DNA of 62,952 bases from Candidatus Hinthialibacter antarcticus (GCA_030765645.1 JAVCCE010000035.1:1-62952), one strand, 5' to 3'; shown: positions 29,392 through 38,141, counted from the stretch's first letter. Made by a program: numbers and translations. Notes: a model not told the origin generated them from the sequence alone.

Positions 29392-30699
29392 GTGAATGGA
29401 TTGATTCCACCGACGGACCCGCTGGGCGTACCCTCGCCGACGATTATCTTTCAATCGTTAGGCTGGCTGACGCTGACGCTGCACTTTATTTTTATGAATT
29501 TCGTTCTAGGCGGAACCCTGATCGTCACCGTCAATGAATGGTTGTTCGGCGGGCGCCCCAACACTTCGCAAGCCAATTATTGGATGGTCAAAGTGATGCC
29601 CGTCGCCTTATCAATGGCGATTACCATGGGCGTGGCGCCGCTGTTGTTCGTCCAGGTGTTATATGGGCAGTTCTTTTATACCGCCAATATCATGATGGGC
29701 TGGGGCTGGATGGCGATTATCGGCCTGGTCATGCTCGGCTTCTACCTGCTTTACGTCATGATCGCCGTCCGGCCCGAAGACAAACGCGCTTCGCTGCTCA
29801 CACGGTTGATTGTCCTGGTGAATCTGGCGCTGTTTCTCACCGTCGCCGCCATCTTCACCAACAACGCCATGCTGGTTGAACACCCTGACCTGTGGAAAGC
29901 CATCCACGCAGGCGAGCGTAGTTTCATCGTTGGCACGGCGGAATTCTGGACGCGCTACTTACACAACGTGACTGGCGCCATCGCCATCGCCGGGCTGTGG
30001 GCTGCGGGCATCGCCCGTTTTCAATTGCGCTACCACTCCTCAAAAGCCGAAGCCGCAGCATGGATGTATAAGAACGGCCTGCTTTGGGGCAAGACAGGGA
30101 CATTTCTGGCGATCATTATCGGTTTTGGCTACCTGGGCATGTTAGGCGGCGACCGCATGAAAGCCTTTATGGGCAACGGCCTCCTGTTTGTTGGCTGGAC
30201 GGTCGGCGTATTGACCGCGTTCGCGTCGCTGGGCTTTTTGATTGTCGCCTTCATTAAACGCGACCAACCCAAATTCTATTGGGGCGCAGTGTTGACCGCG
30301 TTCCTGACGCTATTCGGTATGGTGATGGGGCGCGACTTGGTGCGCTCGATTTCGCTTGCCCAGTATTATGAATTCGCCGACCTGACCCCGAACTACGAAT
30401 GGACCAGCCTGATACTTTTCCTGGCGACGTTCGTGATCGGCCTGTTGACGCTGGCCTATATGATGCGCCTGCTGTGGACCATCCCCGGCGAACCGCAACT
30501 CGCCGCAGCGACGCCAACCGACTCGCCGCCTGCTGATGCTCCTGAACTAACGATTTCGGTTTCCGTTGAAACCAAAACGCCGGAGGCGACGCAACCCGCA
30601 GAAGAACCGCTTGAACCGGAAACACCGAAAGAGCCAGAGGAAACAGTGGAGATAGTGGAACCAGAGCCGCCGGAAGACGAAACAAAACCGCAGCAATAA
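29392..30699 (+). CDS. Second membrane subunit of the bd-like oxidase
   Basis: A 435-residue multi-helix membrane protein starting at GTG with AAAGGAG nine bases before it, 13 bases after the upstream stop. Helix 1 again holds a histidine (LTLHFIFMNFVLGG, H31), so it looks more like a second CydA-type chain than a classical CydB. About nine helices end near residue 365. A soluble Pro/Glu-rich tail (PEEPLEPETPKEPEETVEIV-like) of about 70 residues follows; it is low complexity and probably faces one side of the membrane. CydA-A' pairs are known in the superfamily. Function as the oxidase partner is inferred from the operon. Confidence 0.7.
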   Translation: MNGLIPPTDPLGVPSPTIIFQSLGWLTLTLHFIFMNFVLGGTLIVTVNEWLFGGRPNTSQANYWMVKVMPVALSMAITMGVAPLLFVQVLYGQFFYTANIMMGWGWMAIIGLVMLGFYLLYVMIAVRPEDKRASLLTRLIVLVNLALFLTVAAIFTNNAMLVEHPDLWKAIHAGERSFIVGTAEFWTRYLHNVTGAIAIAGLWAAGIARFQLRYHSSKAEAAAWMYKNGLLWGKTGTFLAIIIGFGYLGMLGGDRMKAFMGNGLLFVGWTVGVLTAFASLGFLIVAFIKRDQPKFYWGAVLTAFLTLFGMVMGRDLVRSISLAQYYEFADLTPNYEWTSLILFLATFVIGLLTLAYMMRLLWTIPGEPQLAAATPTDSPPADAPELTISVSVETKTPEATQPAEEPLEPETPKEPEETVEIVEPEPPEDETKPQQ

Positions 30700-30720
30700 A
30701 TTCAACTCATTGAAACGCAA

Positions 30721-30754
30721 ACGGGGCGGTCAATCGACCGCCCCGTGGTTTTAT
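30721..30754. terminator. Bidirectional terminator after the oxidase operon
   Basis: ACGGGGCGGT-CAATCG-ACCGCCCCGT followed by GGTTTTATT; a near-perfect 10-base stem lying between the oxidase stop and the stop of the convergent HEPN-like gene. Confidence 0.85.
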
Positions 30755-31119
30755 TGAAGGTTCTTGATTTTCTGGATTATACTTTTCCCCATGCTAATGA
30801 TTTCTTCCGTTTTTGAACGAAGTTCCGTCATATCAACATAGGGATTTGGAAATCTTGGATTGGGCTCGTAATCTGCCTGTTTACGCGCATCAGACATCCG
30901 TTTAATTCCATAATGGGTAGAAACTGATTTTATTTCGAACCAATCCAAAATCTTTTTGTGTATATTGGATGTACTATATTTAAATGATGGATCAATCTCA
31001 TTTATTTTATCAATCGCAATGTGGAATACAGCATAATATGCCCGACTGATAGATGTTCTCAGTTCTGCTTCATTAGAAGAATCCTTAACTAGCTGCTCGG
31101 AAAGAAAAATAAAGTTCAT
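30751..31119 (-). pseudogene. HEPN-domain-like protein with 5' end replaced by a MITE-like element
   Basis: The open frame is 122 residues. EAELRTSISRAYYAVFHIAI is typical of HEPN-domain proteins, which are small helical proteins common in toxin-antitoxin and defence settings. The frame begins inside the terminal inverted repeat at 31113: the ATG and the next codon (M-N) come from element sequence. Relatives usually start a few residues earlier with a different N terminus. It may still be translated as a slightly altered protein, so pseudogene is a moderate call. No nucleotidyltransferase partner is adjacent. Confidence 0.6.
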
Positions 31120-31374
31120 CCGGTAAGTGAGTACCTACCTTGATGGATGGCCATTTTTTGGATTCAGAAACGGGCTCCGGCATTTCAAAAATGGACAACC
31201 CAATCAGGTATGGGTGGAACTCTGGGAGCGCCTGTGCATAAGGGCTTGAAAGCCCGCACTGAAGCAAGCAGAGTTGTACCCATGCCTGATACAGCGAAAG
31301 ATCAAGAATTCACGAAAAAGCGTCAACAAAACGCAATTCAATTTGTGATAAAGTACCCAAATACCGGAAGAACC
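31113..31374 (+). mobile_element. MITE-like element with internal hairpin, copy 3
   Basis: Left end AGTTCATCCGGTAAGTGAGT; right end, on the opposite strand, GGTTCTTCCGGTATTTGGGT. The two ends match at about 15 of 20 positions. The hairpin core (GGTATGGGTGGAACTCTG to CAGAGTTGTACCCATGCC) lies near 31207-31286. One side is the HEPN-like gene and the other a cut response-regulator gene. No clean target duplication is seen here. Confidence 0.85.
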
Positions 31375-31632
31375 ATAAAAAATAGGAGAGAAAGAGAAGT
31401 CGCTATTCCACGTTTTTTCTAAAAGTTGTGCGCCATCGGCGCCATTCACGAACAAATCTAATATCAATAGATCGGGTTTCAGGCGTTGAATGTTTTCTTC
31501 GGCGTCTTCCACGGTTAATGCGCTGCCGCACAGCGAAAGATGAGTTAACGAAGAAATCGTTTTTTTCACGCCTTCGATGACAATCGGCTGGTCGTCACAG
31601 ATGAATATCCGTTTGGCGCCTAATTCTGACAT
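31375..31632 (-). pseudogene. Truncated response-regulator receiver domain
   Basis: The N-terminal 86 residues of a receiver domain: acidic pair D13-D14 in IFICDDQPIVIEG and phospho-acceptor D59 in DLLILDLFVNGADGAQLLEK. This layout is typical of NarL/LuxR-type regulators. The frame then runs directly into the MITE-like element at 31374, so the rest of the receiver domain and any DNA-binding output domain are missing. No histidine kinase gene is nearby. Remnant of a two-component gene. Confidence 0.75.
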
Positions 31633-31741
31633 TTGGGCTCGCTAGAAAATAAAATAGAAGCTTGGCTGATGAAATTTACATCAGATAGGCTTGTAGTGTT
31701 TAATTACTAGACGAATTATCGGAGCCGGTTCGGTCAGAAAA

Positions 31742-33286
31742 TTAATACAAATGATAATTTTTCGCGTTAGAGGTTGAAATATACTCCAATTGGTGGACTA
31801 TATTATGACTAACTTTATCAATGAAGTAAACTTCTGGGTATCCATCACGGTCAATGTCAGCAATTGCACTTGCATTATCTTGAAGATATGGCATCGAAAG
31901 TTTGCTAAGCAGTGTTAAGTCAGAGTTGTATATACAAACACATTGTTGACCAAATTCGATGATTTCTAATATTACGTCAGGGCTGCCGTTGCCATCCATG
32001 TCGGAAATGCCAGTCATTTCTACTCTAGCATTATCATCATCGGATACGTTTACAGAACCCTGAAGCCCATCAAACAAGTCATAGCGTTGAAGCACAGGCT
32101 CTTCTTGATATATCGCAAACAACTGCTCATCGCCATCTGATATGACTGCATTCATAAACGATTTTCCTTCTTCGGCATGGTGCTCTGCGACAATTTCTCC
32201 GCTCTCAAAATTATAAACGTGAATGGCCCCTGTTGAGGTCGAATCCCAAATTCTGATGTAATCGTCCCATGAGACGCCATATAACGTTCCGTTTTTGCTC
32301 TTCGTAATCATCCCGCGGCCTGACATTAACTCACCGCGTTTGTTGTACCACTCAAGGGTCAGTGGAGGTTGATTTGGGTCGCTGTCATCAAACTTGAGAC
32401 AAAAGTCATACGCTTCATTATCTTTCACCGTCATGCCGGCGAAGGTCTCACTGACGTTTATATAGTTTCCGTTCTCGTCCAATATCGGCACACCGTCTAC
32501 TTTTATCCAATTGTCTGGCGTTAGAGGAACAAAGAAAAAGCGAGTACTCCCATCCTGCTGACGAACAAATGTTGGAAATGGTGGAGGCGTCGCTGTATGA
32601 AACTGGGCCTGTAATTCTTCTGTCTCAATATCCCAGATATTCAATGAACGGGGTTTATAGTCTGAATGCCCAGCCGATGATCGCGAGATGAATTTCCATT
32701 TCCCTGATGGGCTTTGAAATGCGAAAAGTCCATTTTCGGCGCCGTTCCAGATTTCGTCGCCGTCAACATCTTGAATCGGCAAGCCCTCAAAATGGGTGAG
32801 AACGCTTTGTTTGGCAGGTGAAACAATTTGAAAAACGGGCCGCTGGTTCGCTCGGTTACCTATTGAACAAAAAACTTCCATACCTTCAATGTCGTCATAA
32901 TTGAATAGTTGAGTGATAAGGAACACCTCATCGCCTGTTCCAGAGATTTCACTTGGCTGAACAAGAGGGACGCTCAGTGTTTCATTCATCATTGGGTCAA
33001 AAACAACTAGAGATAATCGCTCTGGGTTAACGCCAATAATTTGTTGCGTCTCTGAACCTAAAACGTCCCCTACCAACAACTCATCATCAAAAGAGATATT
33101 AAGTTCAAAAGACGTAACAGAAATCTGTTCTGAAATAGACGTTTGAATGGGGCTGTCGAAATGAAACGTCCCCAGTTCATTTCCCCACCAATACCCCCAA
33201 TCTTGAGCGAAGACGGAGCTGGTTTGGATTAAACAAACGGTTGAAAATAGCAGTAGGGGACAATAAAAACGCTGGTAGAGTAACAT
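31742..33286 (-). CDS. Secreted FG-GAP/VCBS-type beta-propeller-like protein
   Basis: A 514-residue exported protein; signal peptide ends near SSVFAQ. It carries calcium-loop-like repeats of the integrin-alpha/FG-GAP type, for example DVDGDEIWNG, DMDGNGSPDV and DIDRDGYPEV, spread over the chain. The family forms propellers used in adhesion or ligand sensing outside the cell. It is divergent from a second FG-GAP protein (33455), with 168 bases between them, and the pair lies next to an ECF sigma/FecR module. Codon use and base composition are more AT-rich than in the flanking genes. Confidence 0.78.
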   Translation of the reverse strand: MLLYQRFYCPLLLFSTVCLIQTSSVFAQDWGYWWGNELGTFHFDSPIQTSISEQISVTSFELNISFDDELLVGDVLGSETQQIIGVNPERLSLVVFDPMMNETLSVPLVQPSEISGTGDEVFLITQLFNYDDIEGMEVFCSIGNRANQRPVFQIVSPAKQSVLTHFEGLPIQDVDGDEIWNGAENGLFAFQSPSGKWKFISRSSAGHSDYKPRSLNIWDIETEELQAQFHTATPPPFPTFVRQQDGSTRFFFVPLTPDNWIKVDGVPILDENGNYINVSETFAGMTVKDNEAYDFCLKFDDSDPNQPPLTLEWYNKRGELMSGRGMITKSKNGTLYGVSWDDYIRIWDSTSTGAIHVYNFESGEIVAEHHAEEGKSFMNAVISDGDEQLFAIYQEEPVLQRYDLFDGLQGSVNVSDDDNARVEMTGISDMDGNGSPDVILEIIEFGQQCVCIYNSDLTLLSKLSMPYLQDNASAIADIDRDGYPEVYFIDKVSHNIVHQLEYISTSNAKNYHLY

Positions 33287-33454
33287 GATGAAAATTCTCC
33301 CTTGCTAAATTGTAATTCTAAATCAAGATTTGCGGTTGACTATAACAATAAACTAAGTGATTTGAAGTGCGACCGCGCTTTATGACCGAAAAAATGAGTC
33401 ATGAACGTCATTTAATGGACGTAAGTTATAGTATGCTTTATCCTGATTGATATA

Positions 33455-34933
33455 ATGAAAAGTATAACTTTTCGAATCGTTTTTTTTTGTCGCTTGTGTC
33501 GAGAGATTAATTTGATTTGTCGATTTTCCGCCATCGTCTTTTTTATTATTGCCCAACCCGTTTTTGCGCAATGGGCGCATCAATACGCCGACATTCAATC
33601 AACAAATTTTATTACATTACCAGAAACGGCCAGCCGCGCAATCAACATCCCATTAATCGACAGTTTTGAAACGCAGCATTTCTATTCATCCTTGCTCAGC
33701 GGCGATGTGGATGGCGATCATGTTAACGAGTTGGTCGCGTTATCAAATGATCAAAAAAATTTAGCCATCGTCGATTTTTTTGAACGCAAAAAGATTGTCG
33801 TCCCATTTCAAGATGATATTACTGAAATCAACCTCTTATTCTTGACCGATTTTGATGAAGACGGCGCACAGGATATCGTATTCCAATCGTCAAAAGAACC
33901 GGATATTCATTTCATTATTTATTCACCCAAACAAGAGACAACGCTATTCGAGTATAATTACCGCGCTCCACAAATCGGCGCAGTCTCTTCAACGTCTCGT
34001 TTAACCACATGTACTCCAATTGCCTTCATTGACGCTAACTTTGATCGTCAAAAAGAAATTATCACTCTGAAATCATTCACTGATGATAGAACGATACTGA
34101 CGATGATTTCTAGCCGGACTACAGAAGAGCAAATACTTCTAGAGACAAACCGAATTGACGACTCATCTCTCGTGATGACGAGTGTTGGCGGTTTTGAAGA
34201 AACCTACATCATTTTCTCTACTTTAATAAACGGTGTCACAAACCTTAACGCGTATATAATTGAAAAAAACTCTCAAGAAGCGCTTTTGCTTTGGAGCAAG
34301 CCTCTCAGGCCGAATGATTCGGTTTCTAGAATTGCGGCTTCAAACGGAGACCTGGAAGAACCTGTGGTTTATGTCGGAATTAATTCAGACGATCCTGACC
34401 AGGAGCGCTTTTTTAGTAAAATAAACCTGTTAACCGGTGAAGAAGAACAAACCTTCAGCATTGATCGATGGGACTGTATTGACCTGGCAGCAGGAGATTT
34501 CGACGGGAATGGCCTCGCTGAAGCCACATTGCTTACAACGGATTCTAACTTGCGACGACTTGATTTTGAGATGAATTCAAGTCGTATTTTTACTATCAAT
34601 GATACTCATCATTACATTGGTGGAATTGAGTTGCTAAACAGTAATCGGGGGATTGAGCATTGTATTGTGCAGAACAACCTCAACGGCTTTGAATTGGTGA
34701 TGCTCAATTATGATTTTAGTCCCATTTTTCTAAATTCCAGCGTTTTGATTCGAGGCAACAAAATTAGCCGGGGAATTTTGGGAGATTTTGACGGGAACCA
34801 TCTTGGAGAGATTGTTATTTCTTCTCAAAGTGAGAATGGAAGCCGCATAAACCGCGTCTACTTTGCAGACCCGTTGCTTCCTCCATTTCCACTTGGCCCC
34901 ATCACCACGATTGAAGGATGGGAGATATACTAA
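33455..34933 (+). CDS. Secreted FG-GAP/VCBS-type protein upstream of an ECF sigma gene
   Basis: A 492-residue exported protein with a late signal peptide (AIVFFIIAQPVFAQW, about 29-43). DxDxDG-type repeats include GDVDGDHVNELVAL, DFDEDGAQDIVF, DFDGNGLAEATLL and DFDGNHLGEIVI. It probably folds as a propeller and is a paralogue of the divergent neighbour. It ends 62 bases before the sigma factor gene on the same strand, so they may be co-transcribed. A role as extracellular sensor for the sigma/anti-sigma pair is inference. Confidence 0.78.
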   Translation: MKSITFRIVFFCRLCREINLICRFSAIVFFIIAQPVFAQWAHQYADIQSTNFITLPETASRAINIPLIDSFETQHFYSSLLSGDVDGDHVNELVALSNDQKNLAIVDFFERKKIVVPFQDDITEINLLFLTDFDEDGAQDIVFQSSKEPDIHFIIYSPKQETTLFEYNYRAPQIGAVSSTSRLTTCTPIAFIDANFDRQKEIITLKSFTDDRTILTMISSRTTEEQILLETNRIDDSSLVMTSVGGFEETYIIFSTLINGVTNLNAYIIEKNSQEALLLWSKPLRPNDSVSRIAASNGDLEEPVVYVGINSDDPDQERFFSKINLLTGEEEQTFSIDRWDCIDLAAGDFDGNGLAEATLLTTDSNLRRLDFEMNSSRIFTINDTHHYIGGIELLNSNRGIEHCIVQNNLNGFELVMLNYDFSPIFLNSSVLIRGNKISRGILGDFDGNHLGEIVISSQSENGSRINRVYFADPLLPPFPLGPITTIEGWEIY

Positions 34934-34995
34934 AAATGACCGAATTTTAAAACTGACGCGTCTTTTTATTAGATGTGCATTTTAAGTTAAAATCC

Positions 34996-35523
34996 ATGGA
35001 TTATCATTATTCAACCAACGGCTCTGAAACGGAGTTGAGGCGAATCATACGCGAGTTTCAGGCTCCGTTAACGCGGTTTGTTCACTTTTTAGTTAAAAAT
35101 ACCGACGATATCGATGATATCGTACATGGTACGTTTGTGAAACTCTGGAAGGAAACAGCCGTAAAGAAAAAAAATATTGACAATATTAAAGCGTTTTTAT
35201 ATCGAGTCGCGCGCAATCACGCTATAGACGTGCTGCGAAAAGACCGGGTTAGAAAGATATTTTCATCCCAGGAATCATCCGCCACCAATTCATATACTCC
35301 TCTTGACGCTCTATATTCATCTGAAACCGAGTCGACTCTAGCGAACGCAATGAACCAACTATCATACAAAGAGCGCGAGATTCTTGCCTTAATTTATGTT
35401 GAAAATATGAAGATGCATGAAGCGGCAAAAGTATTAAATATTGGCGAAGAAGCAGTCAGCAGCAGGCTTCGACGGGCAAGAACCAGTTTGAAATCAAAAC
35501 TTCCTGAATCGTTTCAGATGTAG
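34996..35523 (+). CDS. ECF-type RNA polymerase sigma factor
   Basis: About 175 residues with sigma region 2 (LTRFVHFLVKNTDDIDDIVH then GTFVKLWKE, and the RVARNHAIDVLRKDR region 2.4) and region 4 (LSYKEREILALIYVENMKMH then EAAKVLNIGEEAVSSRLRRA). The start is uncertain: ATG at 34996 or GTG at 34975; neither has a strong ribosome site. The FecR-like gene follows after 12 bases. ECF sigma factors direct transcription of a small regulon on an external signal. The conserved elements look intact. Confidence 0.9.
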   Translation: MDYHYSTNGSETELRRIIREFQAPLTRFVHFLVKNTDDIDDIVHGTFVKLWKETAVKKKNIDNIKAFLYRVARNHAIDVLRKDRVRKIFSSQESSATNSYTPLDALYSSETESTLANAMNQLSYKEREILALIYVENMKMHEAAKVLNIGEEAVSSRLRRARTSLKSKLPESFQM

Positions 35524-35535
35524 TGGAAAACTATT

Positions 35536-36267
35536 ATGTCAAAACCATCAAATGACTTAAACGACGCACTCAAAGAGACCCTGAGTCGCACCAATTTGTA
35601 CAAAAGCAGCAATCCCTCGTTAGAAAACCGGGTCATTGAATCCATTCGTCAATACCAGGTTCAAAGACGACGTGTTCGAAAGACGTTGAGCCTTTGTACA
35701 TGCGTCATTCTCATCGCTGTTATCACATGGACCTATGCAATATTTAACTCCGGAAAACCGATCACCATCATTGATGGCCCGGGTTTAGTTCTTCTTAATT
35801 CTAAACCGGTTCAGATTGACGCCGAACTATATTCTATGAGCGTAGGTTCAAAACTAAATACTCAGACGAACCAGGTTCTGGTTCGTCTAAGCGACGACGA
35901 ACAGATTATCTTAAACCGCGAAACAACGATCTCGTTAATTGAAAAGCATACCGTTCAGATAGACATGGGCCAGATTCGCTATCGAAATAAATCATCTAAC
36001 CATCAAACGGTTTTTATGGTTCCCAATGGTTCAATTACTCCACTGGGCACAGAATTCGATCTGCTGGTGTCTCCACAACACATTGAATTGATATTGCTCG
36101 AAGGTGAAGCGGAAATTCAAATTGGTTCTCAACGCGATCTGTTACAGTCAGGGCAAAAAATTCAAATTAAGGACGACTCAAGTCAGGTTGAGTTTATTAA
36201 TGCGCAGACGCCTGAATGGTGGAACATCAATAATGACAAACCCTGGACTGACTATTTAAAAGAATGA
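35536..36267 (+). CDS. FecR-like membrane anti-sigma/sigma-regulator
   Basis: A 243-residue protein with a cytoplasmic N-terminal 53 residues, one membrane helix (LCTCVILIAVITWTYAIF, about 55-72) and a periplasmic FecR-type domain (VLVRLSDDEQIILNRET then VPNGSITPLGTEFDLLV and LEGEAEIQIG). FecR proteins transmit a periplasmic signal to a partner ECF sigma. The N-terminal part lacks an obvious zinc anti-sigma motif. It is coupled to the sigma gene (12-base gap). No TonB receptor with a signalling domain is present in the window, so the input would have to be something else. Confidence 0.85.
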   Translation: MSKPSNDLNDALKETLSRTNLYKSSNPSLENRVIESIRQYQVQRRRVRKTLSLCTCVILIAVITWTYAIFNSGKPITIIDGPGLVLLNSKPVQIDAELYSMSVGSKLNTQTNQVLVRLSDDEQIILNRETTISLIEKHTVQIDMGQIRYRNKSSNHQTVFMVPNGSITPLGTEFDLLVSPQHIELILLEGEAEIQIGSQRDLLQSGQKIQIKDDSSQVEFINAQTPEWWNINNDKPWTDYLKE

Positions 36268-36351
36268 ATTGACTTTCTATTGACTCTATCCATAAAATAT
36301 TCCACAATCCATCATATACTTCTATAATGATTTTGTATTTTGGATAGTCGG

Positions 36352-36957
36352 ATGGAGCCTGCCTCAAAAGCAACATTAGAAAGCCATCAAGTATTGCGAG
36401 GGTTTTCGTTATTGGAATTATTGGTCGTAACTGCGATTTTAATGATTCTTGGTTCGATATCTGCATTTAATTTTCAAAACGCTCTCGTTCAGACAAAAGT
36501 TTCAGCCGTCTATACAAAGTCACAACAAATTTCAACCGAATACTTTCTATTTCAAGCCGAGACCAGTGTGTCACCGGTATTACCGCAAGGCGTCATCCTC
36601 AATGGACATGACATTTACGTTAAAAATCAAACCAATGATTTGGCGAATATGTTGCGGTTTCGATTTGTCGAGCGTTTACCTTTAAATAGCCTGATTGACC
36701 CTTTTTTCTCACGAGAGGCTGATTGCCGTCACTTTCTTGGCATCGAAGCGCAAAAATTGAATTCATTGTTTCCATTTGAAGAAGCCCAAACAAATTGTTT
36801 AGTTATTGTCAGCAAGGGGCCGGATGGAGAGATTGCGCAAATTTCATCAATATTTGACTATGATGGAATGATTTATGACCCGACGAATGGGGTCACCAGT
36901 AACGGTGATATTTTTCGATTGGCGCCCCACAATATCAATCCTACCTTCATTTATTAA
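36352..36957 (+). CDS. Prepilin-like secreted protein
   Basis: About 201 residues. The N-terminal leader contains the type IV prepilin motif RG|FSLLELLVVTAILMILGSI with Glu at +5. It lies about 18 residues from the chosen ATG (36352), a longer leader than usual; a TTG at 36340 is possible. The body (FVERLPLNSLIDPFFS and GPDGEIAQISSIFDYDG) resembles the pseudopilins at the other locus. It is 84 bases downstream of the FecR-like gene on the same strand and may belong to the sigma regulon. Confidence 0.78.
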   Translation: MEPASKATLESHQVLRGFSLLELLVVTAILMILGSISAFNFQNALVQTKVSAVYTKSQQISTEYFLFQAETSVSPVLPQGVILNGHDIYVKNQTNDLANMLRFRFVERLPLNSLIDPFFSREADCRHFLGIEAQKLNSLFPFEEAQTNCLVIVSKGPDGEIAQISSIFDYDGMIYDPTNGVTSNGDIFRLAPHNINPTFIY

Positions 36958-37085
36958 TTTTTTCTCGCCATATCTTGACCGATTCTTTTATGAATTCGTC
37001 CAATAAGTACTTAAACTTCTCGATCATAGGCTCCCTGTTCCATGTACGATACGGAACTTATCTCTCATGAGAGAGGATCGATACG
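36958..37085. other. Short intergenic region before IS21 remnant
   Basis: No gene is visible. A small inverted repeat, CTCTCATGAGAG (37060-37075 region), precedes the istA fragment. The left end of the IS element is missing. Confidence 0.4.
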
Positions 37086-37192
37086 ATTGATTTAACATTA
37101 CAAATTGAAGGGCGGGAGCATCTCAAGCCGGTGCAAGTGGAGCCTCCGAATTTGAACGCATATCAAACGATGCTGAAAGGGGGAGCCTCATG
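37086..37192 (+). pseudogene. 3' remnant of istA (IS21-family transposase)
   Basis: The last 35 codons of an IstA-like reading frame (IDLTLQIEGREHLKPVQVEP to MLKGGAS) end in TGA that overlaps the istB ATG (ATGA), as in intact IS21 elements. Everything upstream, including the DDE catalytic domain, is missing. Confidence 0.65.
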
Positions 37193-37940
37193 AACCAAGC
37201 CTCGCTTCTCCTTCAGCATTACCTCAAGCAATTGAAACTGCCCGCTTTCCTGCGCGACTATCAAGCGATTGGCGGAACAATGCCGGGCGGACCGTTCGGA
37301 TTATCCCATATATCTGCCTCGCCTGGCCGAACGGGAGACCATCGAACGAGAGCAACGAGCGGCGGAGCGCCGGATCAAAGCCGCTCGATTTCCGGTGATC
37401 AAAACCTTGGACGCGTTTGATTTCAACGCTCAGCCTTCGATCAATGAATCCCTGGTTCGAGAATTGATCCCGGGAGACTATATCGATAACCGGGAAAATG
37501 TTCTTCTGGTGGGCAACCCGGGAACCGGCAAGACTCATATCGCGTGCGCGTTGGGTTTTTCCGCTTGTCAGCAGGGCCGCAAGGTCTGTTTCTTCACCGT
37601 GACGAGTTTGGCGACTCAACTCCTGGAGCGCCGGGAAGAAAAATCGCTGGAGAAATTCCACAAACAATTGGAGCGTTTCGATCTCTTGATTCTGGATGAA
37701 TTGGGATACGTCCCATTCTCGAAAACCGGAGCCGAACTCTTGTTTGATGTGGCGAGCCGGGCCTATGAACGAACCAGTCTGATGGTGACCACCAACCTTC
37801 CTTTCGAAGAATGGCCCGAAGTCATGGGAAGCGAACGTCTCACGGGCGCTCTTCTCGACCGCCTGACCCACCGCGTTCATATTCTGGAGGCGAATGGGGA
37901 GAGTTTTCGGTTGCAGGAATCCAAAAAACGATTCAAGTAG
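37190..37940 (+). pseudogene. Frameshifted istB (IS21-family helper ATPase)
   Basis: IstB-type ATPase that assists IS21 transposition. Walker A GNPGTGKTHIACAL and Walker B LLILDELGYVPFS are intact, followed by SLMVTTNLPFEEWPEV and the C-terminal GSERLTGALLDRLTHRVHIL. The first 27 residues (MNQASLLLQHYLKQLKLPAF to RDYQA) are in another frame. One extra base just after CAAGCG (about 37268) shifts the frame, since LAEQCRADRSDYP resumes immediately. With istA also truncated, the element is dead. The total length would otherwise be normal (about 250). Confidence 0.85.
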
Positions 37941-37992
37941 AAGCCGTCTTCTCAACAGAAAAAGTAATCGAACTCCACTTTACGAAACCATT

Positions 37993-38050
37993 AAAAGCCC
38001 GTCGCAACTCCAGTCGGCCTACGGCCTCCTTCCGATGCGTCGGGCTTTCT
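37993..38050. terminator. Hairpin after the istB remnant
   Basis: AAAAGCCCGTCGC ... GCGTCGGGCTTTC pairs at its ends, with an inner GGCCTACGGCC palindrome; it ends in a pyrimidine-rich run. It could be a terminator or part of the IS right end. Confidence 0.5.
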
Positions 38051-38141
38051 TCTCTTGATTCTTTATCTAATATTCCTTACCGTATATTCACCGCGATTTT
38101 CGACCGCCACAACCGCAATTTTCAACCGCCGTTAGTAGACA

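Noticed and set aside
31147-31422. 91-codon plus-strand frame through MITE copy 3
   Set aside because: It reads through the hairpin and inverted ends; similar frames in other copies differ in length and are not conserved.
37224-37955. 243-codon minus-strand frame over istB
   Set aside because: The plus strand carries clear IstB Walker motifs; the antisense frame is a shadow.
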